Assembly: GCA_963829355.1 (NCBI GenBank)
Contig: CAWHHZ010000013.1
Span: 310,001 to 374,000, forward strand
Length of the DNA: 64,000 nt
Source of the DNA: CAWHHZ01 sp963829355
Lineage (GTDB): Bacteria; Acidobacteriota; Thermoanaerobaculia; Gp7-AA8; JAHWKK01
Reading direction: 5' to 3'
Position numbers and translations under genes: made by a program. Shown here piece by piece: positions 26,787 through 35,195 of this stretch. Below the pieces are notes generated by a model. It ran no database searches, was not told where the DNA came from, and saw nothing but the letters and a program-made list of their open reading frames with translations. Each line of letters starts with the position of its first letter. Position 1 is the stretch's first letter.

Positions 26787-28091
26787 TCAAAGCTCCCTGA
26801 TTCTCGAGCGAGAAATGAGAAAGTACAGTCCGATCGAGCCGATTGCTGCGGCGTTGAATGCGAGAGCACTCGTGACGGACCACCGCTCCGCGCTCCAGCC
26901 CGCGAGCAGGTTTCCGAGCGGCATGCCTCCTCGGAAGGCGAGCATGAAAATCGACATCACGCGGCCGCGCATCGCCTCGGTGGTCGCAAGCTGAATCAGC
27001 GAGCTGACCAGAGCGATCACGCCGAGAAGCGATGCGCCAGCCAGGAACGTCATCGCCAGCGTGAGCCAGATGTTCCGCGAGAAGGCGAAGACCAGCAGAA
27101 AGGCGGCGAAAGCGATCAGGCAGATCAGGGCGAGTCGTCCCTTGCGTTCCGTACGCGCACTTCCGGCGATGAAGATCGCACCGACGACCGATCCTGCCCC
27201 GGAGGCGGCCATGAGCCAGCTATACCCGCTCGCTCCCATGCCGAAGATCTCCTTCGCCACGACCGGCATGAGCGTCACGATCGGGATGCCGAAGAACGTC
27301 GTGCCGAAGGCGAGAAGACTGAGATGAATCATCGACCGGTTCTCTCCCATGAAGTGAAAACCTTCCCGGAGGTCGAACAGGATGGTCGTCGTCTTCTTCG
27401 TCTCTGGCTTGAACGACGTGTGGATCATCAGCAGCGTCGCGATCACGGCAACGAAGGAAAGGCCGTTGAGGCCGAAGCACGCCGCCGCACCGACCGACGC
27501 GAGAGCGAATCCGGCAAGCGTTGGGCCGATCATCCGGGCCAGGTTGAACTGCATCGAGTTGAGGGCGACGGCGTTCGGGAGGTCGCGCCGCTCGACGAGC
27601 AGGGGGATGAGTGCCTGGTACGCCGGCCCGCCGATCGCCTGGGCCGTCCCGGTGAGAAACGACAGCACGAAGATGTGCCAGACCTCGACCGAGTCTGTGA
27701 AGATCAGTCCCGCGAGAACGAAGGCCAACGCCATCTGCATGACCTGGGAGAGGATCAGCAGATTGCGCCGGTCCACGCGATCAGCGACCACACCACCGAA
27801 CAGCGAGAACAGGATCATCGGGAGCGTGGCCAGAAACGCGTCGACGCCCAGGTAGAAGGCGGAGCCGGTCATCGACAGCACGACCCAGCTCTGCGCCACC
27901 GTCTGCATCCACGTTCCGGTGGTGGATGTGAAGGCGCCGATCCAGACGAGCCGGAAGTCGCGGTAGCGAAAGGCCTCGAAAGCCGCGGCGAGAAATCCGA
28001 GGCTCTTATCCGGTTGCGTCTTCGCAAACCGGCATTCAAAGACCGCGAGGCGTGAGCCGAGAACCGGGAACTGAGAATCGAGAATGCTCAC
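26787..28091 (-). CDS. MFS transporter (EntS/MFS_3-type exporter)
   Basis: The 434-residue protein has about 12 helices and the conserved loop VVADRVDRRNLL after TM2, with ATTEAMRGRVMS in the second half, typical of the MFS_3 group that includes enterobactin exporter EntS and macrolide exporters. The GTG at 28091 overlaps the stop of the HMG-CoA lyase gene (GTGA), giving translational coupling. The first 15 codons are made from a tandem repeat (28054-28087), so the N-terminus may be a recent addition. Substrate unknown. Confidence 0.8.
   Translation of the reverse strand: MSILDSQFPVLGSRLAVFECRFAKTQPDKSLGFLAAAFEAFRYRDFRLVWIGAFTSTTGTWMQTVAQSWVVLSMTGSAFYLGVDAFLATLPMILFSLFGGVVADRVDRRNLLILSQVMQMALAFVLAGLIFTDSVEVWHIFVLSFLTGTAQAIGGPAYQALIPLLVERRDLPNAVALNSMQFNLARMIGPTLAGFALASVGAAACFGLNGLSFVAVIATLLMIHTSFKPETKKTTTILFDLREGFHFMGENRSMIHLSLLAFGTTFFGIPIVTLMPVVAKEIFGMGASGYSWLMAASGAGSVVGAIFIAGSARTERKGRLALICLIAFAAFLLVFAFSRNIWLTLAMTFLAGASLLGVIALVSSLIQLATTEAMRGRVMSIFMLAFRGGMPLGNLLAGWSAERWSVTSALAFNAAAIGSIGLYFLISRSRIREL
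28054..28087. repeat. Short tandem repeat covering the MFS start
   Basis: Degenerate units of about 8 bp (GAGAACC, GGGAACT, GAGAATC, GAGAATG) overlap the first codons of the MFS gene and abut the HMG-CoA lyase stop. Confidence 0.6.
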
Positions 28092-29023
28092 TGCGTTGCG
28101 ACGCGTGTTCCGTACTCGAGGTTCGGTTTGCAGGCCCGGACATAGCGGCCGGGGAGCGGATGGTCGAGCCACGGGGCGATGATCGCCGAGGCCTCGACGA
28201 GCTTCGTCAGGTCGATGCCGGTGTCGATGCCGAGGCTCTCGAAGAGATAGGCGAGATCTTCCGTCGCGACATTGCCGGAGGCGCCGGGAGCATAAGGGCA
28301 GCCGCCGAGCCCGCCCGCGGAGCTGTCGAAAGTAGAGACGCCGAGCTCGAGTGCAGCGAGGGTGTTCGCCACTGCCATTCCGCGCGTATCGTGAAAGTGC
28401 ATCGCGAGACGGGAGCTCGGAATCACCTGCTGGAGCAGATCGACCAGACCCTGGACCTGGAGCGGGGTACCGACGCCGATCGTGTCGCCGATCGATACCT
28501 CGTAGCAGCCGAGATCGAGAAGACGAGCGGAGACCTCGAGAACACGTTCCGGAGCGACGTCCCCTTCGTAGGGGCACCCGCAGGCGGTCGAAACGTAGCC
28601 GCGGATTTTCATTCCGTGGGCGCGTGCCTTCTCGGCGACGGGGCGGTATACCTCGAACGATTCGTCGACGGACATGTTGATGTTCTTCTGGTTGAAGGTG
28701 TCGGAGGCGGCCGTGAAAATGGAAATGGACTTGACGTCGGACTCGATCGCGCGCTCGAGTCCCTTCATGTTCGGTACGAGGAACGGGTAATCGACGTCGT
28801 CACGCTTCTCGATCTGCTCCCACACTTCAGCGGTTCCCGCCATCTGCGGCACCCAGCGCGGATGGACGAACGCGCCGACTTCGATGGTCTTCAGTCCGGC
28901 GCCGGCAAGCGCCTCGATGAACTCCACTCTGGCAGCGACGGGGATCTCCACCTTCTCGTTCTGCAGCCCGTCGCGCGGACCGACCTCGACGATACGAACC
29001 TTCTCGACATCAAATCTCATCAT
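28088..29023 (-). CDS. mvaB: Hydroxymethylglutaryl-CoA lyase
   Basis: The 311-residue protein cleaves HMG-CoA to acetyl-CoA and acetoacetate, the last step of leucine catabolism. It has the HMGL-like barrel motifs VEVGPRDGLQNE at the start, MHFHDTRGMAVAN with metal-binding histidines, and the catalytic loop GGLGGCPYAPGASGN. The start at 29023 (MMRFDVEKV) is chosen to match family N-termini; 29059 is possible. It overlaps the MFS gene by 4 bp. Other leucine-degradation genes are absent here. Confidence 0.9.
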   Translation of the reverse strand: MMRFDVEKVRIVEVGPRDGLQNEKVEIPVAARVEFIEALAGAGLKTIEVGAFVHPRWVPQMAGTAEVWEQIEKRDDVDYPFLVPNMKGLERAIESDVKSISIFTAASDTFNQKNINMSVDESFEVYRPVAEKARAHGMKIRGYVSTACGCPYEGDVAPERVLEVSARLLDLGCYEVSIGDTIGVGTPLQVQGLVDLLQQVIPSSRLAMHFHDTRGMAVANTLAALELGVSTFDSSAGGLGGCPYAPGASGNVATEDLAYLFESLGIDTGIDLTKLVEASAIIAPWLDHPLPGRYVRACKPNLEYGTRVATQ

Positions 29024-29469
29024 GACGAACGGGGAGAACGCGTCACCGGGCGCTGGCATTGCGCCGTGTGGGTCGTTGTGTGGGTCGTGGTAGGACGCCG
29101 TTCATCGACCGGGAGTGTAAGAAACGGCTGGCATCCTGAGCCGCCGGAGCGCAGCGGAGGACGGTCGAAGGATCTCGTCGCGTCTCCTCGCCGTAAGTTC
29201 ATGCGCAATTTCCGTCGAGGCAGTCCTTACGCGATTCTTCGCCGTCCTCCGCTGCGCTCCGGCGGCTCAGAATGACAAACGTGGTGTGAGCGTCTCTCCT
29301 GGAAAGCCTGTCAAGAAGGAAATTGCACATTCATCAAATCTTCGGATATCTCCCCAAACCCGCTTCGACAAGGTGGATGAAATCGTGAGAAAATCTGTTG
29401 AAAACCTGTTGAAATCTTTCCACAGCCGGCCTTTTGCCGGAAACACCGGGAAAATAGCGCTCGTCCAAC
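29024..29469. repeat. Intergenic region upstream of dnaB with a REP-like element
   Basis: No gene is seen. A REP-like element spans 29130-29276 (GCATCCTGAGCCGCCGGAGC ... CTCCGGCGGCTCAGAATGAC) around a second palindrome. After it, 29281-29469 is AT-richer and must hold the dnaB promoter; TTGCAC with ATATCT 17 bases later near 29324-29352 is a weak candidate. Direct repeats CTGTTGAAAAC / CTGTTGAAATC and a hairpin CCGGC-CTTTT-GCCGG follow. Confidence 0.7.
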
Positions 29470-30855
29470 ATGTCCGTCGCCCAGCTAGACGTATCGATCG
29501 GCAAGCCGTTGCCGCAGAACCCAGAGGCTGAACGTTCAGTCCTCGGGTCGATCCTCATCGACAATCAGGCGTTCTATCGGGTGATCGGTCACGTGCGCGA
29601 AGAGGATTTCTACAAGGACCAGCACCGGCTGATCTTCGCGACCATGGCGAAGCTCGCCACCGACAGTCGCGAGATCGATCTCGTCACAATCAAGGATGAT
29701 CTTGCGAAGCGCGGCATGCTGGATCAGGCGGGTGGTGCTGCCTACATCTCGTCGCTCGTCGACGGTATCCCCGACATCGCGAACGCAGAGCGTTACGCGC
29801 GGATCGTGAAGGAGAAATCCACCCTTCGCCGGCTTATCGTCATGGGCAACTCGGTCATGCGGGCCGCGCTCGATCCTCCCGGGGAGCCAGGCGATGTGCT
29901 CTCGGACGCCGAGCGGTCGATCTACGAGATCGCGCAGGACAGCGCGGACACCGGCTTCGTCGCTCTCGACAAGATCACCCGATTCAACCTGGAGGCGATC
30001 GAGAAGCTCGCTGACAATCACCGGCTGATCACCGGTCTCCCCACCGGATACGAGCGGTTCGACGAGATGACCTCAGGCTTTCAAAAGCAGGATCTGATCA
30101 TTCTCGCGGCCCGTCCCTCGATGGGAAAGACTTCGTTCATGCTCAATATCGCCGAGGCGATGGCTGTGCCTGACAAGGTGGGGAAGAAAGAGACGCATGC
30201 GGTCGGTGTGTTCTCTCTCGAAATGTCGAAAGAGCAGATCGGCTTGAGGCTGCTCTCCTCGGTGGCGGGTGTCTCGAGCCAGCTGATCCGGTCCGGCATT
30301 CTCTCGGAGAAGAACTGGCAGGCGCTCGCTGAAGCATCGGCCAGACTCGCCCGGGCGCCGATCTGGGTCGACGACACGGCGGTCATCGACATCCTGGAGA
30401 TGCGGGCGAAGGCGCGGCGGCTGAAGATGGAGCACGGACTCGACATGGTCATGGTCGACTACCTGCAGCTCATGTCGATGAAAGGGCGGGTCGAGTCGCG
30501 AACCCAGGAGATCTCGCAGATCTCGCGTGGTCTCAAGCAGATTGCGAAGGAGCTCGACGTCCCGCTTCTCTCGCTCTCGCAGCTCTCACGACGTCCGGAG
30601 CAGCGGACCGGCGATCATCGTCCGCAGCTTTCGGATCTACGTGAGTCAGGCTCGATCGAGCAGGACGCGGATCTCGTGCTGTTCATCTATCGCGACGAGG
30701 TCTACAACCGGGAAACCGAGGACAAGGGCGTGGCCGAGATCATCATCTCCAAGCAGCGAAATGGCCCGATCGGCGACTTCAAGCTCGTGTTCCGGAACGA
30801 CATCACAAAGTTCCTCAACATGGCCCACGAGCCCGAGTACGTTCCCGCGTACTAG
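29470..30855 (+). CDS. dnaB: Replicative DNA helicase DnaB
   Basis: The 461-residue protein is the hexameric fork helicase. It has the N-terminal DnaG-interacting domain (LPQNPEAERSVLGSILID), a linker, then the RecA-like domain with Walker A ARPSMGKTSF, the EMSKEQIGLRLL motif, Walker B MVMVDYLQLM and arginine-finger region SDLRESGSIEQDADLVLF. No intein is present. Length is normal. It stands alone, convergent to the frameshifted membrane-protein gene. Confidence 0.97.
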   Translation: MSVAQLDVSIGKPLPQNPEAERSVLGSILIDNQAFYRVIGHVREEDFYKDQHRLIFATMAKLATDSREIDLVTIKDDLAKRGMLDQAGGAAYISSLVDGIPDIANAERYARIVKEKSTLRRLIVMGNSVMRAALDPPGEPGDVLSDAERSIYEIAQDSADTGFVALDKITRFNLEAIEKLADNHRLITGLPTGYERFDEMTSGFQKQDLIILAARPSMGKTSFMLNIAEAMAVPDKVGKKETHAVGVFSLEMSKEQIGLRLLSSVAGVSSQLIRSGILSEKNWQALAEASARLARAPIWVDDTAVIDILEMRAKARRLKMEHGLDMVMVDYLQLMSMKGRVESRTQEISQISRGLKQIAKELDVPLLSLSQLSRRPEQRTGDHRPQLSDLRESGSIEQDADLVLFIYRDEVYNRETEDKGVAEIIISKQRNGPIGDFKLVFRNDITKFLNMAHEPEYVPAY

Positions 30856-30907
30856 CCCTGTTCCGGAACGCTGACACCGCTCCCGGCTTTCCGCTCCCTT
30901 CAGAGTT

Positions 30908-31255
30908 TCAGCGGAACGGCCACGTTGGCGGAGGCATTCGACGCTCTCTCGTCTCGCGGCTCTCGAGCGGTCCCGGAAGCCTGAAGTCGGGACCGAACTC
31001 ACGTTCGTATGCAGAGGGATTCTCGAAGTAGACGGACTCGATGTAGCTTCGGTGAAGGATCTGCACGGGCGTTGAGAGCAGAAGCGCGACGATTCCGGTG
31101 ATCAGACACGCTGCGATTCCAGAGAGAGCGGCAACCAGCCGCTCTCGAGGGACGGCAGCCATGGTCAAGAGAATGACCAGCCATGGCAGGGCTCCCGCCA
31201 GCAGAGGCGAGATCGGATGCAGAAGGTTTGGGCCGACGAAGCCCTCTCGGATCAA
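30908..31255 (-). CDS. C-terminal fragment of the frameshifted membrane protein
   Basis: This frame gives the missing tail: two transmembrane helices (LPWLVILLTMAAV and LVAALSGIAACLITGIVALLL) and an extracytoplasmic end (YIESVYFENPSAYEREFGP). As a stand-alone gene it has no ribosome binding site. Confidence 0.55.
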   Translation of the reverse strand: MIREGFVGPNLLHPISPLLAGALPWLVILLTMAAVPRERLVAALSGIAACLITGIVALLLSTPVQILHRSYIESVYFENPSAYEREFGPDFRLPGPLESRETRERRMPPPTWPFR

Positions 31256-32552
31256 TCCGAGAGCGAGGGGAACCCCAGGGCACCGTCATTCCATTCGGCA
31301 CGAACGGGAATGTCATCGAGATCAGGATGGTCGCGGCAACCGACCAGCCGAGCAGTGCAGAGGAGATACGGGATGGCGTGGCAAACAGCAGTGGAATTGC
31401 GAGAAGAGGAAGAATGGGCACCAGGTATCTGGGACCGACGCTCCAGCCGCCGTGCCAGTTCGGATAGCCAGAGAAGAGGAGCAGGGCCGCAAGTGGAACG
31501 AGTGTGATGAGCCAGAACGGCACCCGAGATATCCTCTTCGACATTCGGAGGGAACCCGCCAGAGAGATGGCGACGACGGGAGAGATCAGAACGAGTCCGT
31601 TGGTGGGGTCGAAGAGCAGACGCAGCATCGTGAGCAGCGAGGGTGCGCCAATGCCAAAGACACCTCTCTGTGAGAGCGAACTGAACTCGCCATACGATTC
31701 GAAGGAATTCGAAATGGCAAACGGACTTGCGAAGGCTGACCACTGGTAGAAGAGGAGTGCTGCGAGAAACGGGGTTCCTGCGATGGCAGCAAACACAAGT
31801 TCCTGCCATCTTCGCTGCAGAATGAGGGCAGCCAGCACCATCATCACGAATATGGCTGCTGTGTATTCACTCCACCCGGCAAGCCCGAGACCAAGCCCGA
31901 TAGCCAATCCTGAGATTCGCACGCTTCGATATGGCGCCACGAACCCGATGGTGACGGCAAGAAACAGCCCGAACGCTGCGAGCGCATGGGAGAAGTACAG
32001 CGTGCCGTACGGAAAAAGTGGCGTACCGAACAGCAGAGCCACGATCGCAAACTTTTGCTGGCCGGGTGTGGCGTCGAGACGATTTCCACATCGAAGAAGG
32101 AGGATACCGATCAGAATCACCGGGAGTGTCGATGCCGTCGCCCGCATCATCGTCAGACTTGCACGAATCGACGTAGCATCTGTTCCGACGAGCAGGCCGG
32201 CGAGGTAGCCCGGTATGCCAGCGATCGAGGTGCCGGGAGGCTTGTTCGAATAGAGGACGCCGTTGACGGTAGAGGTGTCTTCCGTCCTGCCGATGATCGG
32301 CACAGACCAGTCGATCGCTCCGCCTCCTCCCTCGACCAGAGAGATTGTCGTGGCCCAGCGGCTGAATTCGTTTGGTGAAACGAAGTGGGGAAAGATGGGG
32401 ATCAGGAGAATCGATACGATGGCGTAGAGGAGGATGAAGGATGCGGGAGAGAATCTTGCGCCGCCCGCTGCGGGGTCTTTTGCATTCTCATCTGGATGTT
32501 TCGTCGGGTCTGCCTTCACGGTTACATCATACGTACATCTCCGTCGCCACAT
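30999..32552 (-). CDS. N-terminal open frame of the frameshifted membrane protein
   Basis: This frame encodes the first about 428 genuine residues, including the YPNWHGGWSVGPRYLVP loop, then runs out of frame into arginine- and serine-rich noise (SPRSRIDPRGLRRP) up to its stop. The hydrophobicity pattern collapses exactly at 31270, which marks the break. Confidence 0.6.
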   Translation of the reverse strand: MWRRRCTYDVTVKADPTKHPDENAKDPAAGGARFSPASFILLYAIVSILLIPIFPHFVSPNEFSRWATTISLVEGGGGAIDWSVPIIGRTEDTSTVNGVLYSNKPPGTSIAGIPGYLAGLLVGTDATSIRASLTMMRATASTLPVILIGILLLRCGNRLDATPGQQKFAIVALLFGTPLFPYGTLYFSHALAAFGLFLAVTIGFVAPYRSVRISGLAIGLGLGLAGWSEYTAAIFVMMVLAALILQRRWQELVFAAIAGTPFLAALLFYQWSAFASPFAISNSFESYGEFSSLSQRGVFGIGAPSLLTMLRLLFDPTNGLVLISPVVAISLAGSLRMSKRISRVPFWLITLVPLAALLLFSGYPNWHGGWSVGPRYLVPILPLLAIPLLFATPSRISSALLGWSVAATILISMTFPFVPNGMTVPWGSPRSRIDPRGLRRPKPSASDLASAGGSPAMAGHSLDHGCRPSRAAGCRSLWNRSVSDHRNRRASALNARADPSPKLHRVRLLRESLCIRT

Positions 32553-32579
32553 CTGGCGCCGTACTGCAATCAGGTTTCC

Positions 32580-32640
32580 CGCATGCGAGGGCTACAAGCC
32601 CTCACGACGCCGACGAACGCCGGAGGCGCGACGTCAGCGT
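32580..32640. repeat. Small palindromic intergenic element
   Basis: GAGGGCT-ACA-AGCCCTC (32587-32603) is a perfect 7-bp hairpin, followed by GACG...CGTC palindromic DNA that reaches the end of the CoA-transferase gene. It may terminate transcription from the minus strand. Confidence 0.45.
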
Positions 32641-33752
32641 TCTTTTTGCGGCGGGGCTTGCCGGATCGGGTAGCGCTCACCATTTCTGACGACGGGGCTG
32701 CGTACCATCTCCAGCGCGCCGATGGTCGGGTGGTCGATTGATTCGACGGGACGGCCGGGGCGATCGTGGTCGCCGAGGATCTGCGAGATGCGGGCAACCG
32801 GAGCCGCGGGGACGCCAGCAGCGCGACAACCGGTGATCAGCTCGTCGACTCGATTTCGGAGCGTGACCTGCTCGATCAGATGGCTCAGAATCTCTCGCTG
32901 CCCCACGCGCCGTTCGTTCGTCCGGAAACGTTCGTCATCGGCGAGGTCAGGTGCGTCGAGCACGTCGCGGCACAATGCCTCGAACTGGCGATCGCTGGCT
33001 GCTCCGATTGCGAGCTCGCCATCGGCGGCGCGGAAGGTCTGGTACGGGACGATCGACGGGTGCTGATTGCCGTATCGTCTGGAATCCTCGCCGGTGACGA
33101 GGTACGACTGGCCGACGTTGATCAGTGATGCGACGGTGCAGCCGAAGAGCGAGACCTCGATGGTCGATCCTTCGCCGTCCCGCTCGCGCGAATAGAGAGA
33201 ATGAAGGATCGCGCCATGTGCGTAGTGCGCCGTCAGGACATCGGCGAGCGCCACCCCGACCTTCATCGGCCGCCCGTCCGGCTCTCCCGTGATCGCCATC
33301 AGTCCGCCGGATGCCTGCGCCAGCAGATCGTAACCTGGAAGATCGGCCTCGGGTGAGTCCCGATCGTAGCCGCGGATCGTACAGTGAATGACGCGGCTGT
33401 TGGCGCTTCGAACCTGGCGATCCGTCAACCCGAGCCGTTCCTTCTGCGGATCGAGAAAGTTGTCGACAACCACGTCCGCCTCCTCGATCAGCTTCCACGC
33501 CCGCTCCTGTCCGGCCTGCGTCTTCAGATCGATCGCGACCGCTTCCTTGTTCCGGTTTACAGAGAGGTAGTACGCGCTCTCACCGCCAACGAACGGCGGC
33601 CCCCAGCGCCGGGTCTCGTCCCCCATCTCCGGCTCCTCCACCTTGATCACCCGAGCCCCCGCATCGCCCAGCATCATGGTGCAGAGAGGTCCGGCGAGAA
33701 TGCGCGAAAAATCGACGACGAGGAGATCGTGCAGCGGGAGTTGAGTACTCAT
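32634..33752 (-). CDS. Family III CoA-transferase (CaiB/BaiF)
   Basis: The 372-residue protein has the family opening LLVVDFSRILAGPLCTMMLGDAGARVIKVE, the GGESAYYLSVNRNKE motif and the catalytic aspartate in GVALADVLTAHYAHG. Such enzymes move CoA between organic acids as interlocked homodimers. The acid substrates cannot be predicted and no partner dehydrogenase or hydratase is adjacent. The last residues (RQAPPQKER) run into a palindromic repeat, so the C-terminus may vary. Confidence 0.92.
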   Translation of the reverse strand: MSTQLPLHDLLVVDFSRILAGPLCTMMLGDAGARVIKVEEPEMGDETRRWGPPFVGGESAYYLSVNRNKEAVAIDLKTQAGQERAWKLIEEADVVVDNFLDPQKERLGLTDRQVRSANSRVIHCTIRGYDRDSPEADLPGYDLLAQASGGLMAITGEPDGRPMKVGVALADVLTAHYAHGAILHSLYSRERDGEGSTIEVSLFGCTVASLINVGQSYLVTGEDSRRYGNQHPSIVPYQTFRAADGELAIGAASDRQFEALCRDVLDAPDLADDERFRTNERRVGQREILSHLIEQVTLRNRVDELITGCRAAGVPAAPVARISQILGDHDRPGRPVESIDHPTIGALEMVRSPVVRNGERYPIRQAPPQKER

Positions 33753-33803
33753 GCTGCGATTCTATCGAAGAAGAGATCCGGGCCCTTGGTTATACTGGCG
33801 ATC

Positions 33804-34016
33804 ATGAGGTCGGACCTGGCAGAAGAGGCGAGACGGAAGAGGCAGCAGGCCGAACAGGAGATGACGGTCGAGCAGCGGATCGACCTTGCGCTACGCCTCG
33901 GACGGCAGGAGATCGCAGACGAAATGATGCGGAGTGGGGTGAGGCGAGAGGAAGCGATTCGACGTATCTCGCGCTCGAGATCGCTCGGCAGGCGTCCGTC
34001 ATGCGCGAACCGCTGA
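33804..34016 (+). CDS. Small charged protein of unknown function
   Basis: The 70-residue product (MRSDLAEEARRKRQQAEQ, then MTVEQRIDLALRLG) is helical and highly charged, with a middle MTVEQRI..ALRLG motif that I have the impression recurs as a short hypothetical family. The ATG lies 51 bp from the divergent CoA-transferase start. No clear ribosome binding site is present, so confidence is moderate. An antitoxin-like role is possible but unsupported, as no toxin gene is adjacent. Confidence 0.5.
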   Translation: MRSDLAEEARRKRQQAEQEMTVEQRIDLALRLGRQEIADEMMRSGVRREEAIRRISRSRSLGRRPSCANR

Positions 34017-34113
34017 TCTCCAGGGTCACCACCGCCTTCCGGATGTCAGATCGGTGAGACTGACCTGGACGGCCTATCTGAGCTCTCGCGGGTAGTGAGC
34101 CGATAGCGGGAAG

Positions 34114-34187
34114 TGGCTGGGAGACAGGGAGTCGAACCCCGATTGGCCGGTCCAGAGCCGGCTGTCTTACCATTAGACGATCTCCCA
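34114..34187 (-). tRNA. tRNA-Gln (anticodon CTG)
   Basis: The reverse strand folds as a complete tRNA: acceptor TGGGAGA paired with TCTCCCA, D-arm GTCT..AGAC, anticodon loop CTCTGGA giving CTG, a T-arm with GGTTCGACT, discriminator G and an encoded CCA (34116-34114). The anticodon and the U1-A72 type acceptor end fit glutamine. No mobile element adjoins it. Confidence 0.95.
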
Positions 34188-34324
34188 GCAATCGGCGTCG
34201 CGAACTCGGTAAACGAGGGACGGTGCAGTGACATTCCACCGTCCGGAAGTCGGGACTTCGGATCCTGGAGAGTCCGGACTTTCTTGACTCCCCGCTCGTT
34301 CCGTGGCGCAATGGTTGGGACGAT

Positions 34325-34657
34325 ATGGTGCTTCCCGAGGTTTTCGAATGTCCCGAGTGCAGCCGGCAGTTCGTGTACGAACTGATCAGCTCGGAGTCCG
34401 AGCGTTCGATCTACTGCCCGCAGTGCAAGCGCTACCTTGGCGAAAAGGATCTGCACTTCATCCTGGTGACCGAGATCGAGGAACTCGAGGAGCGGCTTCG
34501 ATTCGAGCGCGATCGGCTCGAGAAGGACGAAGCGCTCTACACACAGGGCGAAGGAGACGCCGAGCTCAAGGTCTACGGCAGCGAGGTCCACAAGGTCATT
34601 GCGATTCTCCGGAAGACGCTACGCGACCTCGAAGAGCTCCGGACGCAGTACAAGTAG
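34325..34657 (+). CDS. Zinc-ribbon plus coiled-coil protein of unknown function
   Basis: The 110-residue protein has an N-terminal zinc ribbon with two CxxC pairs (FECPECSRQF and IYCPQCKRY), then a strongly charged heptad region (EIEELEERLRFERDRLEKDE) and another helical segment (IAILRKTLRDLEELRTQYK), suggesting a cytoplasmic oligomer. I recognise no named family. It is followed by inverted arrays of a short tandem repeat that separate it from a convergent gene. Confidence 0.7.
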   Translation: MVLPEVFECPECSRQFVYELISSESERSIYCPQCKRYLGEKDLHFILVTEIEELEERLRFERDRLEKDEALYTQGEGDAELKVYGSEVHKVIAILRKTLRDLEELRTQYK

Positions 34658-34660
34658 GGG

Positions 34661-34822
34661 TCAAGAGTTCAGGAGTTCAGGAGTTCAGAACGGGGGACGA
34701 CCCGGCTACTCCTGAACCGTAGTCTGCGGTTTCGAAGTGGAGCTTCGACTTCCGCCTTCTTCCCTTGAACCCGTGAACTCCTGAACCCTCGAACTCCTGA
34801 ACCTCTGAACTCCTGAACACTC
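34661..34822. repeat. Inverted pair of short tandem repeat arrays
   Basis: Units of GTTCAGGA (34661-34690) are answered by the inverse units TCCTGAAC/CTCTGAAC (34765-34820) across a 75-bp spacer. The arms can form a long imperfect hairpin between two convergent genes. Confidence 0.8.
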
Positions 34823-34823
34823 C

Positions 34824-35195
34824 TCACACTGCATACGCTATGGTCGAGATCAGTGCGAGCTCGGCCTGTCTCGAGTCGAGGCGCGTGTGCTGGACGACGA
34901 CTGGGACATCGGACTCGATGACGCTGGCGTAATCGGTGTCACGCGGCACCTTCTCCGGGTCTTCGAGATCGTTGAAACGCTGATGCTTTGTCCGGCGTGG
35001 CGGAATCTTGATGTGGTACGGCCCGACCGGTTCGCGGTCGGCGAAGAAGATCGTGATCGTGACGTTCGCCTCCTGATCCGAGGTGTTGAGGATGCAGGCG
35101 GTCTCGTGAGAGACGAACGCTGGGCCGTCGCCGGTGCTCTCGGAGGGGATGTACCCCTCCGCGATCACCCAGCGCTTTCTGCCGAGCGGCTCCAT
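34824..35195 (-). CDS. Sensory rhodopsin transducer (ASRT)-family protein
   Basis: The 123-residue protein matches the family of the soluble Anabaena sensory rhodopsin transducer along its whole length: GRKRWVIAEGYIPSEST, ITIFFADREPVGPY, HQRFNDLEDPEKVPRDTDYA and VVVQHTRLDSRQAE. The founder is a tetrameric beta-sandwich that binds a rhodopsin, but most homologs lack one, and none is in this window. It is the second gene of an operon with a DJ-1/PfpI protein (TGATG, 1-bp overlap), which suggests a stress or metabolite-sensing role. Confidence 0.85.
   Translation of the reverse strand: MEPLGRKRWVIAEGYIPSESTGDGPAFVSHETACILNTSDQEANVTITIFFADREPVGPYHIKIPPRRTKHQRFNDLEDPEKVPRDTDYASVIESDVPVVVQHTRLDSRQAELALISTIAYAV

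Larger units (their letters stand above)
30908..32552 (-). pseudogene. Polytopic membrane protein (glycosyltransferase-39-like) with one frameshift
   Basis: Two frames together encode one protein of about 547 residues with 10-12 helices. The N-terminal part runs from 32552 to about 31270 with FPHFVSPNEFSRW and VLYSNKPPGTS after TM1, as in GT-C-type dolichol/undecaprenyl-phosphate-sugar transferases and related proteins. The C-terminal part continues as REGFVGPNLLHPISPLLAGA in the next frame. The junction is at GGGG 31267-31270, where one base too many breaks the frame. It is either a homopolymer error or a real mutation. The start codon is uncertain. Confidence 0.7.

Noticed and set aside
29281..29469. 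Replication origin near dnaB
   Set aside because: Only one poor DnaA-box-like sequence (CTTTCCACA); no cluster and no dnaA/dnaN nearby.
34661..34822. Possible CRISPR array
   Set aside because: The units are 7-9 bp, degenerate and contiguous, with no spacers of uniform length and no cas genes.
34824..35195. Light-sensing role for the ASRT homolog
   Set aside because: No rhodopsin gene or retinal pathway is in the window; the family is common without them.
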